Shown here piece by piece: positions 37,019 through 45,754 of a DNA stretch of 64,000 nucleotides. Under the pieces are notes generated by a model. It saw nothing but the letters and a program-made list of their open reading frames with translations. It was not told the DNA's origin and did not search any database. The DNA is from Bradyrhizobium sp. BRP22. Lineage in GTDB: Bacteria > Pseudomonadota > Alphaproteobacteria > Rhizobiales > Xanthobacteraceae. The stretch is from the NCBI RefSeq assembly GCF_020194175.1, contig NZ_JADYVX010000010.1, forward strand, positions 161,127 to 225,126. Direction: 5' to 3'. Each line of letters begins with the position of its first letter. Positions within the stretch are counted from its first letter, which is position 1. The position numbers were made by a program, and so were the translations under genes.

Positions 37019-37650
37019 GCGAGGTCGACAAGGCGCCCAGCCAAGGCTGGTTCGCGAAGGCGTGGCGTTTTGCTCTCGAACTATGGGACGTGCTGATCCG
37101 GCCGAGCTCGGTGTTCGGGCTCGGCGTGCTGGTGCTTGCCGGATTCGTCGCCGGGGTGATCTTCTGGGGCGGCTTCAACACCGCGCTGGAACTGACCAAT
37201 ACCGAAAAATTCTGCACCGGCTGTCACGAGATGCGTGACAACGTCTTTGCCGAACTCAAATCCACCATCCACTTCACCAACCGCTCTGGCGTGCGCGCGA
37301 CCTGCCCGGACTGCCATGTCCCGCACAACTGGACCGACAAGATCGCCCGCAAGATGCAGGCTTCCAAGGAAGTCTGGGGGCATATCTTCGGCAGCATCGA
37401 CACCCGCGACAAGTTCGTCGATAACCGGCTCGAGCTCGCGCTGCATGAATGGGCGCGGTTCAAGGCCAATGATTCGCTGGAATGCCGCAACTGCCACAGC
37501 GCTGACTCGATGGACATCACCAAGCAGTCGCCGCGGGCGAGCGTGGCGCATCAGCGCTTCCTGTTCACCGGCGAGAAGACCTGCATCGATTGCCACAAGG
37601 GCATCGCCCACCATCTGCCGGACATGCGCGGCGTTCCGGGCTGGCAATAG
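37015..37650 (+). CDS. napC: NapC, membrane-anchored tetrahaem quinol dehydrogenase
   Basis: 211 residues. One N-terminal membrane anchor (about 32-54) is followed by four intact haem motifs: CTGCH 67-71, CPDCH 97-101, CRNCH 157-161 and CIDCH 190-194. It is a NapC/NirT family member which oxidises quinol and passes electrons to NapAB. The ATG at 37015 overlaps the napB stop (4 nt). No napF, G or H is present, as usual for alphaproteobacterial napEDABC. Confidence 0.96.
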   Translation: MSEVDKAPSQGWFAKAWRFALELWDVLIRPSSVFGLGVLVLAGFVAGVIFWGGFNTALELTNTEKFCTGCHEMRDNVFAELKSTIHFTNRSGVRATCPDCHVPHNWTDKIARKMQASKEVWGHIFGSIDTRDKFVDNRLELALHEWARFKANDSLECRNCHSADSMDITKQSPRASVAHQRFLFTGEKTCIDCHKGIAHHLPDMRGVPGWQ

Positions 37651-37772
37651 GTGGGTATCCTTGGGTATCCTGGGGCGGCCGGCCAGCACCTTGCGCCGGC
37701 AGCGTGAATGGCTAGGTTGAGAGGCCGAGTCGGCGGGCGTCCGCCCGCTTGTCCTCTCCTCCGCCGAGACCC

Positions 37773-38882
37773 ATGACCACCTTTACGCCGCATCAGGATT
37801 CCGCGCTGCAAGCCGTCGCCGACTGGCTCAAGGCAAAACCCGGCAGGAACGGCACGCCGCCGATCTTCCGGCTGTTCGGCTATGCCGGCACCGGCAAGAC
37901 CACGCTGGCGCGCCACATCGCCGAAGGCGTCGACGGCGAGGTGAAGTTCGCGGCGTTCACCGGCAAGGCCGCGCTGGTGATGCGCAACAAGGGCTGCGAC
38001 AACGCTTCCACGATCCATTCCCTGATCTACCGCGCCCGCGAATCCGGCGTCGAGCAGCCGACATTCGAATTGTGGGACGACGCGCCGGCATCGAAAGCCA
38101 AGCTGATCGTGATCGACGAATGCTCGATGGTCGATGCCGAGCTCGGCCGCGACCTGATGTCGTTCGACTGTCCGCTGCTGGTGCTCGGCGATCCCGCGCA
38201 GCTTCCGCCGATCCAGGGCGCCGGCTTCTTCACCAATGCCGAGCCCGACGCAATGCTGACCGAGGTGCACCGCCAGGCGCAGGACGACCCGATCGTGCGG
38301 ATGTCGATGGACATCCGCGAAGGACGCGAGCTCGAGATCGGTCGTCACGGCGAGAGCGAGGTGGTGCCGCGCAACGAGCTCGATCCCGAGCGCGTCATGA
38401 ATGCCGACCAGGTGCTGGTCGGCCGCAACAACACCCGCCGCGCCTACAACATGCGGATGCGGCAGCGGCAGAATATCGAGGATCCCCTCCCCGTTGCCGG
38501 CGACAAGCTGGTCTGCCTGCGCAACAACCGCAAGAAGGGCCTGTTCAATGGCGGCCTCTGGCGAGTGAAGGCACGCGCGCAGTCGAAGTCCAAGATCATC
38601 ACCATGCGCGTGATGCCGGACGAGGATTTCGGCCACAAGGTCACCAAGGTCTCGGTGCGCGGCGAATGCTTCGGCGGCGCCATCGAGACCATCCCGTGGG
38701 AACAGCGCAAGCCCTACGACGAATTCGACTACGGCTACGTGCTCACCGTGCACAAGTCGCAGGGCTCGCAATGGGACGACGTCGTGCTGTTCGACGAAAG
38801 CTTCGCGTTCCAGGACAGCCGCGCGAGGTGGCTGTACACCGGCATCACGCGAGCGGCGAAGCGGCTGAGCGTGGTGGTGTAG
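37773..38882 (+). CDS. Small superfamily 1 helicase (RecD2/Dda-like)
   Basis: 369 residues from the ATG at 37773; the frame opens 8 codons earlier with TTG. Walker A FGYAGTGKTTLARHI is near residue 38, with motif II LIVIDECSMVDAEL, motif III LLVLGDPAQLPPI, LTEVHRQAQ, motif V LTVHKSQGSQWDDVVLFDES and motif VI WLYTGITRAAKRL. It consists of little more than the SF1B motor, lacking the long N-terminal part of RecD2, so it resembles phage T4 Dda in size. Its role may be repair or replication restart. Neighbours give no clue. Confidence 0.85.
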   Translation: MTTFTPHQDSALQAVADWLKAKPGRNGTPPIFRLFGYAGTGKTTLARHIAEGVDGEVKFAAFTGKAALVMRNKGCDNASTIHSLIYRARESGVEQPTFELWDDAPASKAKLIVIDECSMVDAELGRDLMSFDCPLLVLGDPAQLPPIQGAGFFTNAEPDAMLTEVHRQAQDDPIVRMSMDIREGRELEIGRHGESEVVPRNELDPERVMNADQVLVGRNNTRRAYNMRMRQRQNIEDPLPVAGDKLVCLRNNRKKGLFNGGLWRVKARAQSKSKIITMRVMPDEDFGHKVTKVSVRGECFGGAIETIPWEQRKPYDEFDYGYVLTVHKSQGSQWDDVVLFDESFAFQDSRARWLYTGITRAAKRLSVVV

Positions 38883-38900
38883 TATCCTTGCACACTCAAC

Positions 38901-38944
38901 CCTCATCCCGAGGAGCCGCGAAAGCGGCGTCTCGAGGGATGGCC
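38901..38944. repeat. CCTCATCC...GGATGG element, copy 1
   Basis: Imperfect hairpin with inner GCCGCGAAAGCGGC and flanking ATCCCGAGG/CTCGAGGGAT arms. Same family as 39077-39118. Confidence 0.7.
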
Positions 38945-38961
38945 GCGGGCGAGAACGGGGC

Positions 38962-39003
38962 CTGATGGTTCGAGACGGCGCTTCGCGCCTCCTCACCATG
39001 AGG
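38962..39003. repeat. Same element, copy 2, inverted orientation
   Basis: CTGATGGTTCGAGACGGC through CTCCTCACCATGAGG is the complement-orientation member of the family, with hairpin centre GCGCTTCGCGC. Confidence 0.65.
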
Positions 39004-39076
39004 GTCGAGCAACGGCACGCGGCGCGCCGGGTAGGACGAGCGGTGCGCTGCTCCGTCCCCGAGCCACCAAGCTTCC

Positions 39077-39118
39077 CCTGATCCTGAGGAGCGCGAAGCG
39101 CGTCTCGAAGGATGAGGC
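39077..39118. repeat. Same element, copy 3
   Basis: CCTGATCCTGAGGAGCGCGAAGCGCGTCTCGAAGGATGAGG-type hairpin in the orientation of copy 1. Confidence 0.7.
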
Positions 39119-39293
39119 CACCGGCAGCGCCTCTTGCATCCTGCACCGCCCTGGCTCACGGACTCGTGTCCCTCCGGCCGTAACAACCCCGTCCCCGGTC
39201 CGTATCTTGGGGCATCCAGGAGAAGACCGCCCGATTTCCGAAACCCGGCTTCCGTTCTAGACTGGCCCTGCCCTCCCATCCAAAGAGGAAACC

Positions 39294-40013
39294 ATGTCCA
39301 CTCGCCCGTTCCGCCGCCTGTCGCTCGGCGCTGCCGCCCTCGGCGCGCTGGCCATTGCCTCCTTCGCCGCCGTCCCGTCGCGTGCCGCCGAGGACGCCGT
39401 GATCATTCCTGCGCCTGCGGTCGATGCGAAGGCCGCCGACGGCATCCAGACCGCAGTGCTGGCGGGCGGCTGCTTCTGGGGCGTGCAGGGCGTGTTCCAG
39501 CACACCGCCGGCGTCGTCAGCGCCGTTTCCGGCTATGCCGGCGGCAGCAAGGCGACCGCCGACTACAACATGGTCTCGACCGGCACCACCGGGCATGCGG
39601 AATCCGTCGAGATCAAGTACGACCCGAAGCAGGTCTCCTACGGCAAGCTGTTGCAGATCTTCTTCTCGGTGGTGCACGACCCGACGCAGTTGAACCGCCA
39701 GGGCCCCGACACCGGCACGCAATATCGCTCGGCGATCTTCGTCACCAATGACGATCAGAAGAAGGTGGCGGAGGCCTATATCGCCCAGCTCAATGCCGCC
39801 AAGGTCTACAAGAAGCCGATCGTGACCAAGATCGGCGCGCTCGAAGGGTTCTATCCGGCGGAGGCCTATCACCAGGACTACCTGACGCTACACCCCAACC
39901 AGCCCTATATTGCGTATAATGACATCCCGAAGGTCGAGAACCTGAAGAAGATCTTCGCGGAGAACTACAAGGAGAAGCCGACATTGGTCGGCAACACCAA
40001 GGTCACCAATTAA
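39294..40013 (+). CDS. msrA: Exported peptide methionine sulfoxide reductase MsrA
   Basis: 239 residues. The N-terminus MSTRPFRRLSLGAAALG...AVPSRAAED is a signal peptide with a Tat-like RR pair, so the enzyme should be periplasmic. The catalytic core begins at about residue 56 with GGCFWG (nucleophilic Cys), then SGYAGG, YNMVSTGTTGHAESVEI, FFSVVHDPTQLNRQGPDTGTQYRS and AYHQDYL. It reduces the S-form of methionine sulfoxide. msrB follows about 115 nt downstream but lacks a signal, so the pair seems to serve two compartments. Confidence 0.93.
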   Translation: MSTRPFRRLSLGAAALGALAIASFAAVPSRAAEDAVIIPAPAVDAKAADGIQTAVLAGGCFWGVQGVFQHTAGVVSAVSGYAGGSKATADYNMVSTGTTGHAESVEIKYDPKQVSYGKLLQIFFSVVHDPTQLNRQGPDTGTQYRSAIFVTNDDQKKVAEAYIAQLNAAKVYKKPIVTKIGALEGFYPAEAYHQDYLTLHPNQPYIAYNDIPKVENLKKIFAENYKEKPTLVGNTKVTN

Positions 40014-40024
40014 CGGCAGTTGCC

Positions 40025-40107
40025 GTCATTGCGAGGAGCGAAGCGACGAAGCTATCCATCTCTCCGCGTGCTGCGGCACGGATTGCTTCGCTTACGCTCG
40101 CAATGAC
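40025..40107. repeat. GTCATTGCGAGG...CGCAATGAC palindromic repeat
   Basis: Ends GTCATTGCGAG and CTCGCAATGAC are inverted, with inner GCGAAGCGA and TTGCTTCGC arms. It sits between msrA and msrB; half of a similar element is seen at 25862-25875. Confidence 0.8.
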
Positions 40108-40129
40108 GAACTAAATCATGGGAGTTTTC

Positions 40130-40540
40130 ATGTCCGACACCAAGACCCCAGACAAGGTCGTCAAGAGCGACACCGAATGGCGCAAGGAACTGACGCCGAT
40201 GCAATATGCGGTGCTGCGCGAGAAGGCGACCGAGCGTCCCTTCACCGGCGAATATGAGCACGAGCACCGCAAGGGCACCTATGTCTGCGCCGGCTGCGGC
40301 CAGACCTTATTCGAGTCCGATGCCAAGTTCGATTCCGGCTGCGGCTGGCCGAGCTTCACGCAGCCGGCGGCGGAAAGCCACGTCGACGAGGAGACCGACC
40401 TCAGCCACGGCATGGTCCGCACCGAAGTCCTGTGCTCGAAATGCAGCGGCCATCTCGGCCACGTCTTCCCCGACGGCCCCGGCCCGACCGGTCTGCGCTA
40501 CTGCATCAACTCCGCAGCGCTGAAGCTGCAGCCGAAGTAA
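40130..40540 (+). CDS. msrB: Peptide methionine-R-sulfoxide reductase MsrB
   Basis: 136 residues from the ATG at 40130, preceded by GGAG at the right distance. Two zinc CxxC pairs ([19 protein letters not shown]), substrate-loop GCGWPSF and catalytic Cys in [11 protein letters not shown]. It is cytosolic since it has no signal peptide. It reduces the R-form of methionine sulfoxide and complements msrA upstream. Confidence 0.96.
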   Translation: MSDTKTPDKVVKSDTEWRKELTPMQYAVLREKATERPFTGEYEHEHRKGTYVCAGCGQTLFESDAKFDSGCGWPSFTQPAAESHVDEETDLSHGMVRTEVLCSKCSGHLGHVFPDGPGPTGLRYCINSAALKLQPK

Positions 40541-40550
40541 CTATTAACGC

Positions 40551-40630
40551 GTCATTCCGGGATGGTCCGCAGGACCAGACCCGGAATCTCGAGATTCCGG
40601 GTTCGATGCTTCGCATCGCCCCGGAATGAC
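40551..40630. repeat. GTCATTCCGGG...CCGGAATGAC palindromic repeat
   Basis: About 80 nt with inverted ends and inner GATTCCGGGT/ACCCGGAATC arms. It lies in the convergent gap between msrB and the reductase gene and may help end both transcripts. Confidence 0.8.
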
Positions 40631-40653
40631 GAAGCGTAGCTCGGTCGAGATCG

Positions 40654-42183
40654 CTACGCAGCCAGCGCGCCGCGCTCCATCGCGAGCTCGGCCTCGAGGC
40701 TGGCAATATCCCGGTAGATTGACGCCACCGCGAGCACTCGGCCATTTCTCCTGTAGCGCACCACGCAGTCCTTTGCAGCGATATCGCCGTCGACTTCGAT
40801 CTCGTCCCATTTCTCGGCGTGGCCGACATAGTTGATCGGCACGTCGTAATGCTGGCTCCAGAAGAACGGCACCGCGTCGAAGACCTCGCGCTGGCCGAGC
40901 ATGTTGCGCGCCGCAGTCTGGCCCTGGCGCTCGGCCACCACCCAGTGCTCGACGCGGATGTTCTCGCCGGAATGCCGATCCGGCCAGCGCGCGATATCGC
41001 CCGCCGCATAGATGCCGGGGTGGCTCGTTTCGAGATAGGCATTGACGGTGACGCCGCGATCGATCGCGAGCCCGGCCTTTTCGGCGAGCGCAACGCGCGG
41101 CCGCACGCCGACGCCGATCACGACGAGATCGGCGTTGAGCACGCCGCCGCTCTGCAGGCTCGCGCGCTTGCCGTCGATCGCGATGACGGTGTCGCCGAGG
41201 TGAAACACGACGCCGTGCTCTTCATGCAGGCTGCGGACGAAGTCGCCCATCTCAGGCCCGAGCACGCGCTCCATCGGCCGCTGCTCGAGCCCCACGACAT
41301 GAACCTCGATATCCCTCGCCCGCAACGAGGCCGCGACCTCGAGCCCGATGAAACTTGCACCGATCACAACCGCGCGGCGCGCCCCGCTCGCGGACGCGAT
41401 GATCGCGCGGCAATCATCCAGCGAGCGCAGCAGATGGACATGGGGCTGATCCGCGCCCGGAATCAAGAGACGCACCGGCTCCGCGCCGGTCGCCAACAAC
41501 AACCGGTCATACGGAACGGCCCTGCCATCGGCGAGGACCACCTGGCGGCCTGCGGGATCGATCGAGGCAACTTTGGTCTTGAGCCGCAGATCGATCGCGG
41601 CATCGGAATAGAAATCGTCCGGCCGCAGCGGCAGCCAGTCCTCCGGCGCGCTGCCGGCAAGATAGTCCTTGGACAGGTTCGGCCGATCCACCGGCGCTGT
41701 CGTCTCGCCGCTCAGCATTACGATGCTGCCGCGATAGTTCTGCCGTCGCAGCATCTCGGCGGCGGCAAATCCGGCCGCGCCGCCACCCACGATCACGATG
41801 CGGCCGAGCGCATCGATCACGCCTTTCACGCGGGGCTTGAGCTGCCTGCCCTTCTCGCGGACAAAAATGCGATCACCTTCGTGCTCGACCTTCCATACCG
41901 AGAGCGCGTTCAACGCAGGTGCGCGTGAAGCCTCCCCCGTCCGCAGATCGAAACAGGCGTGATGCCAGGGACAGCGGACGCTTTCGCCGACGACGAGGCC
42001 TTCCGCGAGCGGCCCGTGATAATGGCTGCAATGGGCGTCGATCGCGAAGATCTCCGCCCCTGAACGCGCCAGCAGCACGTCTTCATCGCCGACATGGCCG
42101 AGCAGGATCTCACCGGAAAAGTCAGAGAGCGTCACGCCCTGCGACAGATCGGGACCGGAGGGTTGGGCTTGCTGGTCGGCCAT
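40654..42183 (-). CDS. Rieske domain-ferredoxin reductase fusion (AIF-like)
   Basis: 509 residues. The N-terminal Rieske domain (about 15-110) has [2Fe-2S] ligands C52, H54, C71 and H74 (HCSHYHGPL, CPWHHACFD). From about 125 follows an FAD/NAD(P)H reductase of the ferredoxin reductase/AIF family: IVIVGGGAAGFAAAEML, VDRPNLSKDYLAG, LLLATGAEPVRL, AVVIGASFIGLEVAASL, GVGVRP, GIYAAGDIARW and EHWVVAERQGQTAARNMLG. The fusion resembles animal AIFL proteins. It probably transfers electrons from NAD(P)H to a partner redox protein that is not identifiable here. Complete motifs suggest a functional enzyme. Confidence 0.9.
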   Translation of the reverse strand: MADQQAQPSGPDLSQGVTLSDFSGEILLGHVGDEDVLLARSGAEIFAIDAHCSHYHGPLAEGLVVGESVRCPWHHACFDLRTGEASRAPALNALSVWKVEHEGDRIFVREKGRQLKPRVKGVIDALGRIVIVGGGAAGFAAAEMLRRQNYRGSIVMLSGETTAPVDRPNLSKDYLAGSAPEDWLPLRPDDFYSDAAIDLRLKTKVASIDPAGRQVVLADGRAVPYDRLLLATGAEPVRLLIPGADQPHVHLLRSLDDCRAIIASASGARRAVVIGASFIGLEVAASLRARDIEVHVVGLEQRPMERVLGPEMGDFVRSLHEEHGVVFHLGDTVIAIDGKRASLQSGGVLNADLVVIGVGVRPRVALAEKAGLAIDRGVTVNAYLETSHPGIYAAGDIARWPDRHSGENIRVEHWVVAERQGQTAARNMLGQREVFDAVPFFWSQHYDVPINYVGHAEKWDEIEVDGDIAAKDCVVRYRRNGRVLAVASIYRDIASLEAELAMERGALAA

Positions 42184-42215
42184 GACTTCCTCCGTTTTGG
42201 TTTGAGACTTGAAGC

Positions 42216-42671
42216 CTATCCGGCCAGCGCCGCCTTCACCAGGCCGCTGGCCCTGGCGAAATCCATCTGCCCGGTGTACTTCGCTTTCAGCGCACCGATC
42301 ACCTTGCCCATGTCCTTGATGCCGGCGGCATTGGTCTCGGCGATCGCGGCCGATATCGCGGCCTTCACCTCATCCTCCGACATCTGCTTCGGCAGGTAGG
42401 CCGAGATCACCGCAATCTCTTCGCGCTCCTGCGCAGCAAGCTCGGCGCGGCCGCCCTTGTCGTAGAGCTCGACCGCTTCCTGGCGCTGCTTGATCATCTT
42501 CTGCAGCACGCCGAGCAATTCGCCATCCGAAAGCGGCGGCTTGCCCTGCCCGCGCGCGTCGATATCGGCATTCTTGATGGTCGAATTGACCATGCGCAGC
42601 GTGGAGAGCTTGCGCTCGTCCTTCGCCTTCATGGCGTCCTTGACCGCATTATTGATGTCATCGCGCAGCAT
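42216..42671 (-). CDS. GatB/YqeY domain protein
   Basis: 151 residues spanning the whole YqeY family: ISDDINNAVKDAMKAKDERKLSTLRMVNSTIKNADID, then LQKMIKQRQEAVELYDKGGRAELAAQEREEIAVISAYLP and the C-terminal MGKVIGALKAKYTGQMDFARASGLVKAALAG. It resembles the tRNA-interacting tail domain of GatB. The biochemical role is unknown. It lies 32 nt upstream of the Rieske-reductase gene on the same strand. Confidence 0.9.
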   Translation of the reverse strand: MLRDDINNAVKDAMKAKDERKLSTLRMVNSTIKNADIDARGQGKPPLSDGELLGVLQKMIKQRQEAVELYDKGGRAELAAQEREEIAVISAYLPKQMSEDEVKAAISAAIAETNAAGIKDMGKVIGALKAKYTGQMDFARASGLVKAALAG

Positions 42672-42730
42672 GGCCGTATCCTTGAATGATCAAACCTTCC
42701 ATCTAGGCCGTTCGTTCCGCGAGAACAACC

Positions 42731-43432
42731 TCAGTTCCGCAGCCACTCGACCAGTGTTTCCGCGGTCGCCTCGGGTTGTTCCGGCTGCGGCAGGTGCCCG
42801 CAATTGGGCAGGATCACGAGCTTGGCGCCGGGAATGCCGTTCGCCATCTCAACCGACAGCGAATTCGGGATGGTGTGATCCTCGTCGCCCGTCAGCACCA
42901 GGGTCGGGCACTTGATCCAGGCCAGCGTCGGCCGCGAGTCGGGCCGGCTGATCACCGCCGTCTGCTGGCGGATGAAACCTTCGACCCCGACCTCCTCGCC
43001 CATGTCGTGGACAAGCCGGCGCAGGCTGGCATCCTCGCGCCGCGCCGGGTGCACGAAGCCGGCAAACAGCTCATCCAGGACACCACTGAAATCGCCGCTT
43101 TTTGCGCGGGCCATCGTGCCGCGGCGGCGGTCGGAGGCCTCCGGCGTGTCGGGACGGGCCTGGGTATTGATCAGCGCCAGCTTTGCCACCCGATCCGGCG
43201 CCTGGCGCATGATCTCGAAAGCGATGTATCCGCCCATCGAATGCCCGGCCAGCGCAAAGCGTGGCGGCGCTTCCGCCAGGATCCGCCGCGCGATCGCCCC
43301 CATATGGTCGTCGCGGATGTGGTTGGCGACCGTGACCGGCCCGAACCGCCATAATGCGGGCACGACAGGTGCAAAGATCCGTGGCGACGAGACGAGGCCC
43401 GGGACGAGCAGGATAGGCATCGTGTTGTCCAT
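42731..43432 (-). CDS. Alpha/beta hydrolase
   Basis: 233 residues with the alpha/beta hydrolase fold: ILLVPGLVSSPRIF (oxyanion region), nucleophile elbow GHSMGG (Ser near residue 65), acid in LVLTGDEDHTIP and catalytic His in LPNCGHLPQPEQP. The triad is complete. The substrate, probably an ester, cannot be read from the sequence. It is divergent from carA. Confidence 0.88.
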   Translation of the reverse strand: MDNTMPILLVPGLVSSPRIFAPVVPALWRFGPVTVANHIRDDHMGAIARRILAEAPPRFALAGHSMGGYIAFEIMRQAPDRVAKLALINTQARPDTPEASDRRRGTMARAKSGDFSGVLDELFAGFVHPARREDASLRRLVHDMGEEVGVEGFIRQQTAVISRPDSRPTLAWIKCPTLVLTGDEDHTIPNSLSVEMANGIPGAKLVILPNCGHLPQPEQPEATAETLVEWLRN

Positions 43433-43589
43433 GCGGGGCTCCGGACGGGCAATTTTGGCAGGAAACGAGGTCGCGGCGGGAACCCTAGCCTAAAACCCCG
43501 GAACCGCCAGTCAAATAGGCGCAAAACCCGTGTGAATGGATGCCCTTTCGCTTTGACGCGGCAGGATGTGGGAACTATGTAAAGCGCTC

Positions 43590-44780
43590 ATGACCACATC
43601 CGAAAACGCTTCAGCCTGGCCGGACCTCAAACCGACCGCGCTCCTCGTGCTCGCCGATGGCACCGTGCTGGAAGGCTTTGGCCTCGGCGCGGAAGGCCAG
43701 GCCGTCGGCGAAGTCTGCTTCAACACCGCCATGACCGGCTACGAGGAGATCTTGACCGATCCCTCCTATGCCGGACAGCTCATCACCTTCACCTTCCCGC
43801 ATATCGGCAACGTCGGCACCAACGACGAGGACATCGAGACGGTGAACATGGCGGCAACGCCGGGCGCGCGCGGGGTGATCCTGCGCACCGCCATCACCGA
43901 TCCCTCGAACTACCGCGCCACCCGCCATCTCGATCAATGGCTGAAGGCGCGCGGCATCATCGGCCTCTCCGGTATCGATACCCGCGCGCTCACCGCGCTG
44001 ATCCGCAGCAAGGGCATGCCGAATGCCGTCATCGCGCATTCGAAGGACGGCAGGTTCGACCTGCACGGCCTGAAGGAAGAGGCGCGCGAATGGCCCGGCC
44101 TCGAAGGCATGGACCTGGTGCCGATGGTGACCTCCGGTCAGCGCTTCACCTGGGATGAGACGCCGTGGGAGTGGGACAAGGGTTTTGGCCGGCAGACCCA
44201 TCCCGAATTCAACGTGGTCGCGATCGACTACGGCATCAAGCGCAACATCCTGCGCCTGCTCGCCGGCGTCGGCTGCAAGGTCACGGTGGTGCCGGCGACC
44301 ACTTCGGCCGAAGACATTCTGGCCATGAACCCGGACGGCGTGTTCCTGAGCAACGGCCCCGGCGATCCCGCCGCAACCGGCAAATATGCCGTGCCCGTGA
44401 TTCAGAAAGTGATCGACTCGGGCACGCCGACCTTCGGCATCTGCCTGGGGCATCAGATGCTCGGACTTGCCGTCGGCGCCAAGACCAAGAAGATGCACCA
44501 GGGCCATCACGGCGCCAATCATCCCGTGAAGGACGAGACCACCGGCAAGGTCGAGATCACCTCGATGAACCACGGCTTCGCCGTCGATCAGGCAACGCTA
44601 CCTGCCGGCGCAACGCAGACCCATGTCTCGCTGTTCGACGGCTCCAACTGCGGCATCCAGCTTGACGGCCGGCCGGTATTCTCCGTGCAATATCATCCGG
44701 AAGCCTCACCAGGCCCGCGCGATTCGCACTATCTCTTCAAGCGCTTCGCCGATCTGATGCGCGACAACAAGCGCGCGTAG
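43590..44780 (+). CDS. carA: Carbamoyl-phosphate synthase small subunit CarA
   Basis: 396 residues from the ATG at 43590; an ATG at 43566 would add 8. It hydrolyses glutamine and channels ammonia to CarB for arginine and pyrimidine synthesis. The N-terminal CPSase domain has [31 protein letters not shown]. The C-terminal GATase has nucleophile Cys in [15 protein letters not shown] and catalytic His-Pro-Glu in [10 protein letters not shown]. Unlike in many genomes carB is not adjacent but starts 7.1 kb downstream on the same strand. Confidence 0.96.
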   Translation: MTTSENASAWPDLKPTALLVLADGTVLEGFGLGAEGQAVGEVCFNTAMTGYEEILTDPSYAGQLITFTFPHIGNVGTNDEDIETVNMAATPGARGVILRTAITDPSNYRATRHLDQWLKARGIIGLSGIDTRALTALIRSKGMPNAVIAHSKDGRFDLHGLKEEAREWPGLEGMDLVPMVTSGQRFTWDETPWEWDKGFGRQTHPEFNVVAIDYGIKRNILRLLAGVGCKVTVVPATTSAEDILAMNPDGVFLSNGPGDPAATGKYAVPVIQKVIDSGTPTFGICLGHQMLGLAVGAKTKKMHQGHHGANHPVKDETTGKVEITSMNHGFAVDQATLPAGATQTHVSLFDGSNCGIQLDGRPVFSVQYHPEASPGPRDSHYLFKRFADLMRDNKRA

Positions 44781-44827
44781 TCTTCCCAGCCTGGCAAGGG
44801 AACGTCAGGCGCCGAAACGGAGTTGTA

Positions 44828-44902
44828 GGATCGGTAGAGCGAAGCGAAACCCATCGTCTCGAGTCCTCCATCGCGATGGGTTTCGCTTCGCTCTACCCAT
44901 CC
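44828..44902. repeat. Large inverted repeat after carA
   Basis: Two 29-nt arms (GGATCGGTAGAGCGAAGCGA... and its near-perfect complement) are separated by 17 nt. It lies between carA and the cupin gene, whose ribosome site follows directly. It may stop or slow carA transcription; no T-run is present. Confidence 0.85.
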
Positions 44903-44917
44903 TAAGGGAGGCTCGCC

Positions 44918-45445
44918 ATGTCCGTCGTCAAGGCCGATGCAAAGCCGCTCACGATCGTCTTCGAGGATGACGGCCTGGTGCCGAACAGTCGGCTGCCGTT
45001 CCTGGTCTACAAGGCTGCCGTCGCGGTCGACAACGACCATCCGGAGAAGACCATCGAAGGCCTGTTCGGCGCCAATGGCTGGGGCGCGATGTGGCGCAAC
45101 GGCATCTTCGATTACTTGCACTATCACTCGACCGTGCACGAGGTGCTCGGCGTCTCCAGAGGACATGCACGGGTGCAGTTCGGCGGCGAACGCGGCAAGG
45201 TGCTGGAGATATCCGCCGGCGACGTCGCGATCCTGCCCGCCGGCACCGGGCATCAGTTGATATCCGCAAGCGATGATTTCTGTGTGGTCGGCGCCTATCC
45301 GCCGGGGCCGCCGATGGAGATCACGCGGCCGACGCCTGAAAATCACGCCAAGGCTCTGAAGACGATCCCGCAGGTCGCAACGCCCAAGACCGATCCGGTG
45401 ATGGGCGAGAACGGCCCGCTGGTGGAGCTATGGAAGCGCGGCTAG
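44918..45445 (+). CDS. Cupin-fold protein (YjlB-like)
   Basis: 175 residues with a single cupin barrel: FDYLHYHSTVHEVLGVSRGHARVQFGGERGKVLEISAGDVAILPAGTGHQLI holds the two cupin motifs, with metal-binding His residues in HYHSTVHE and the late GTGH. It is close in layout to the uncharacterised B. subtilis YjlB group. Function and ligand are unknown. A good AAGGGAGG ribosome site precedes the ATG. Confidence 0.85.
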   Translation: MSVVKADAKPLTIVFEDDGLVPNSRLPFLVYKAAVAVDNDHPEKTIEGLFGANGWGAMWRNGIFDYLHYHSTVHEVLGVSRGHARVQFGGERGKVLEISAGDVAILPAGTGHQLISASDDFCVVGAYPPGPPMEITRPTPENHAKALKTIPQVATPKTDPVMGENGPLVELWKRG

Positions 45446-45754
45446 GACGCGAGCGTGCGGCGCAACGCAACAACCGATGAGCAAGCTGGCTCACATTTTG
45501 CGATTGTGCTAAACTAATGCTCGTGGAGGTAGTCGAGCAGTCGTTCTTCGACAGACGTTCTTTAGCATTTAATTCAACAATCTGCCCAGGCGCCGTGCGG
45601 CGTCTTATGCGGTGACTGCAGCACGCTCTTTTCTATGCGCGATTTGTCGCGCGTGAGCGTGAACATCTCGAAGTCGAAAAATCCAACAGCGGCGAGCGGA
45701 GCCCAACCCGGGCGATAGCTCACGACAGCACACATCAGTTGATGAGGAGGCGAC
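45446..45754. other. Gap with no supported gene
   Basis: 309 bases, locally more AT-rich (45500-45570) than the neighbourhood. A 90-codon minus-strand frame overlapping the next gene's start has no recognisable domain. The promoter of the DUF1254 gene is expected here. Confidence 0.4.

Larger units (their letters stand above)
38883..39293. other. Gap with dispersed repeats, no gene
   Basis: Three copies of a CTCATCCTGAGGAGC-type element occupy much of this gap, listed separately. The rest shows no coding signal. The msrA promoter should lie in 39180-39290. Confidence 0.6.
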
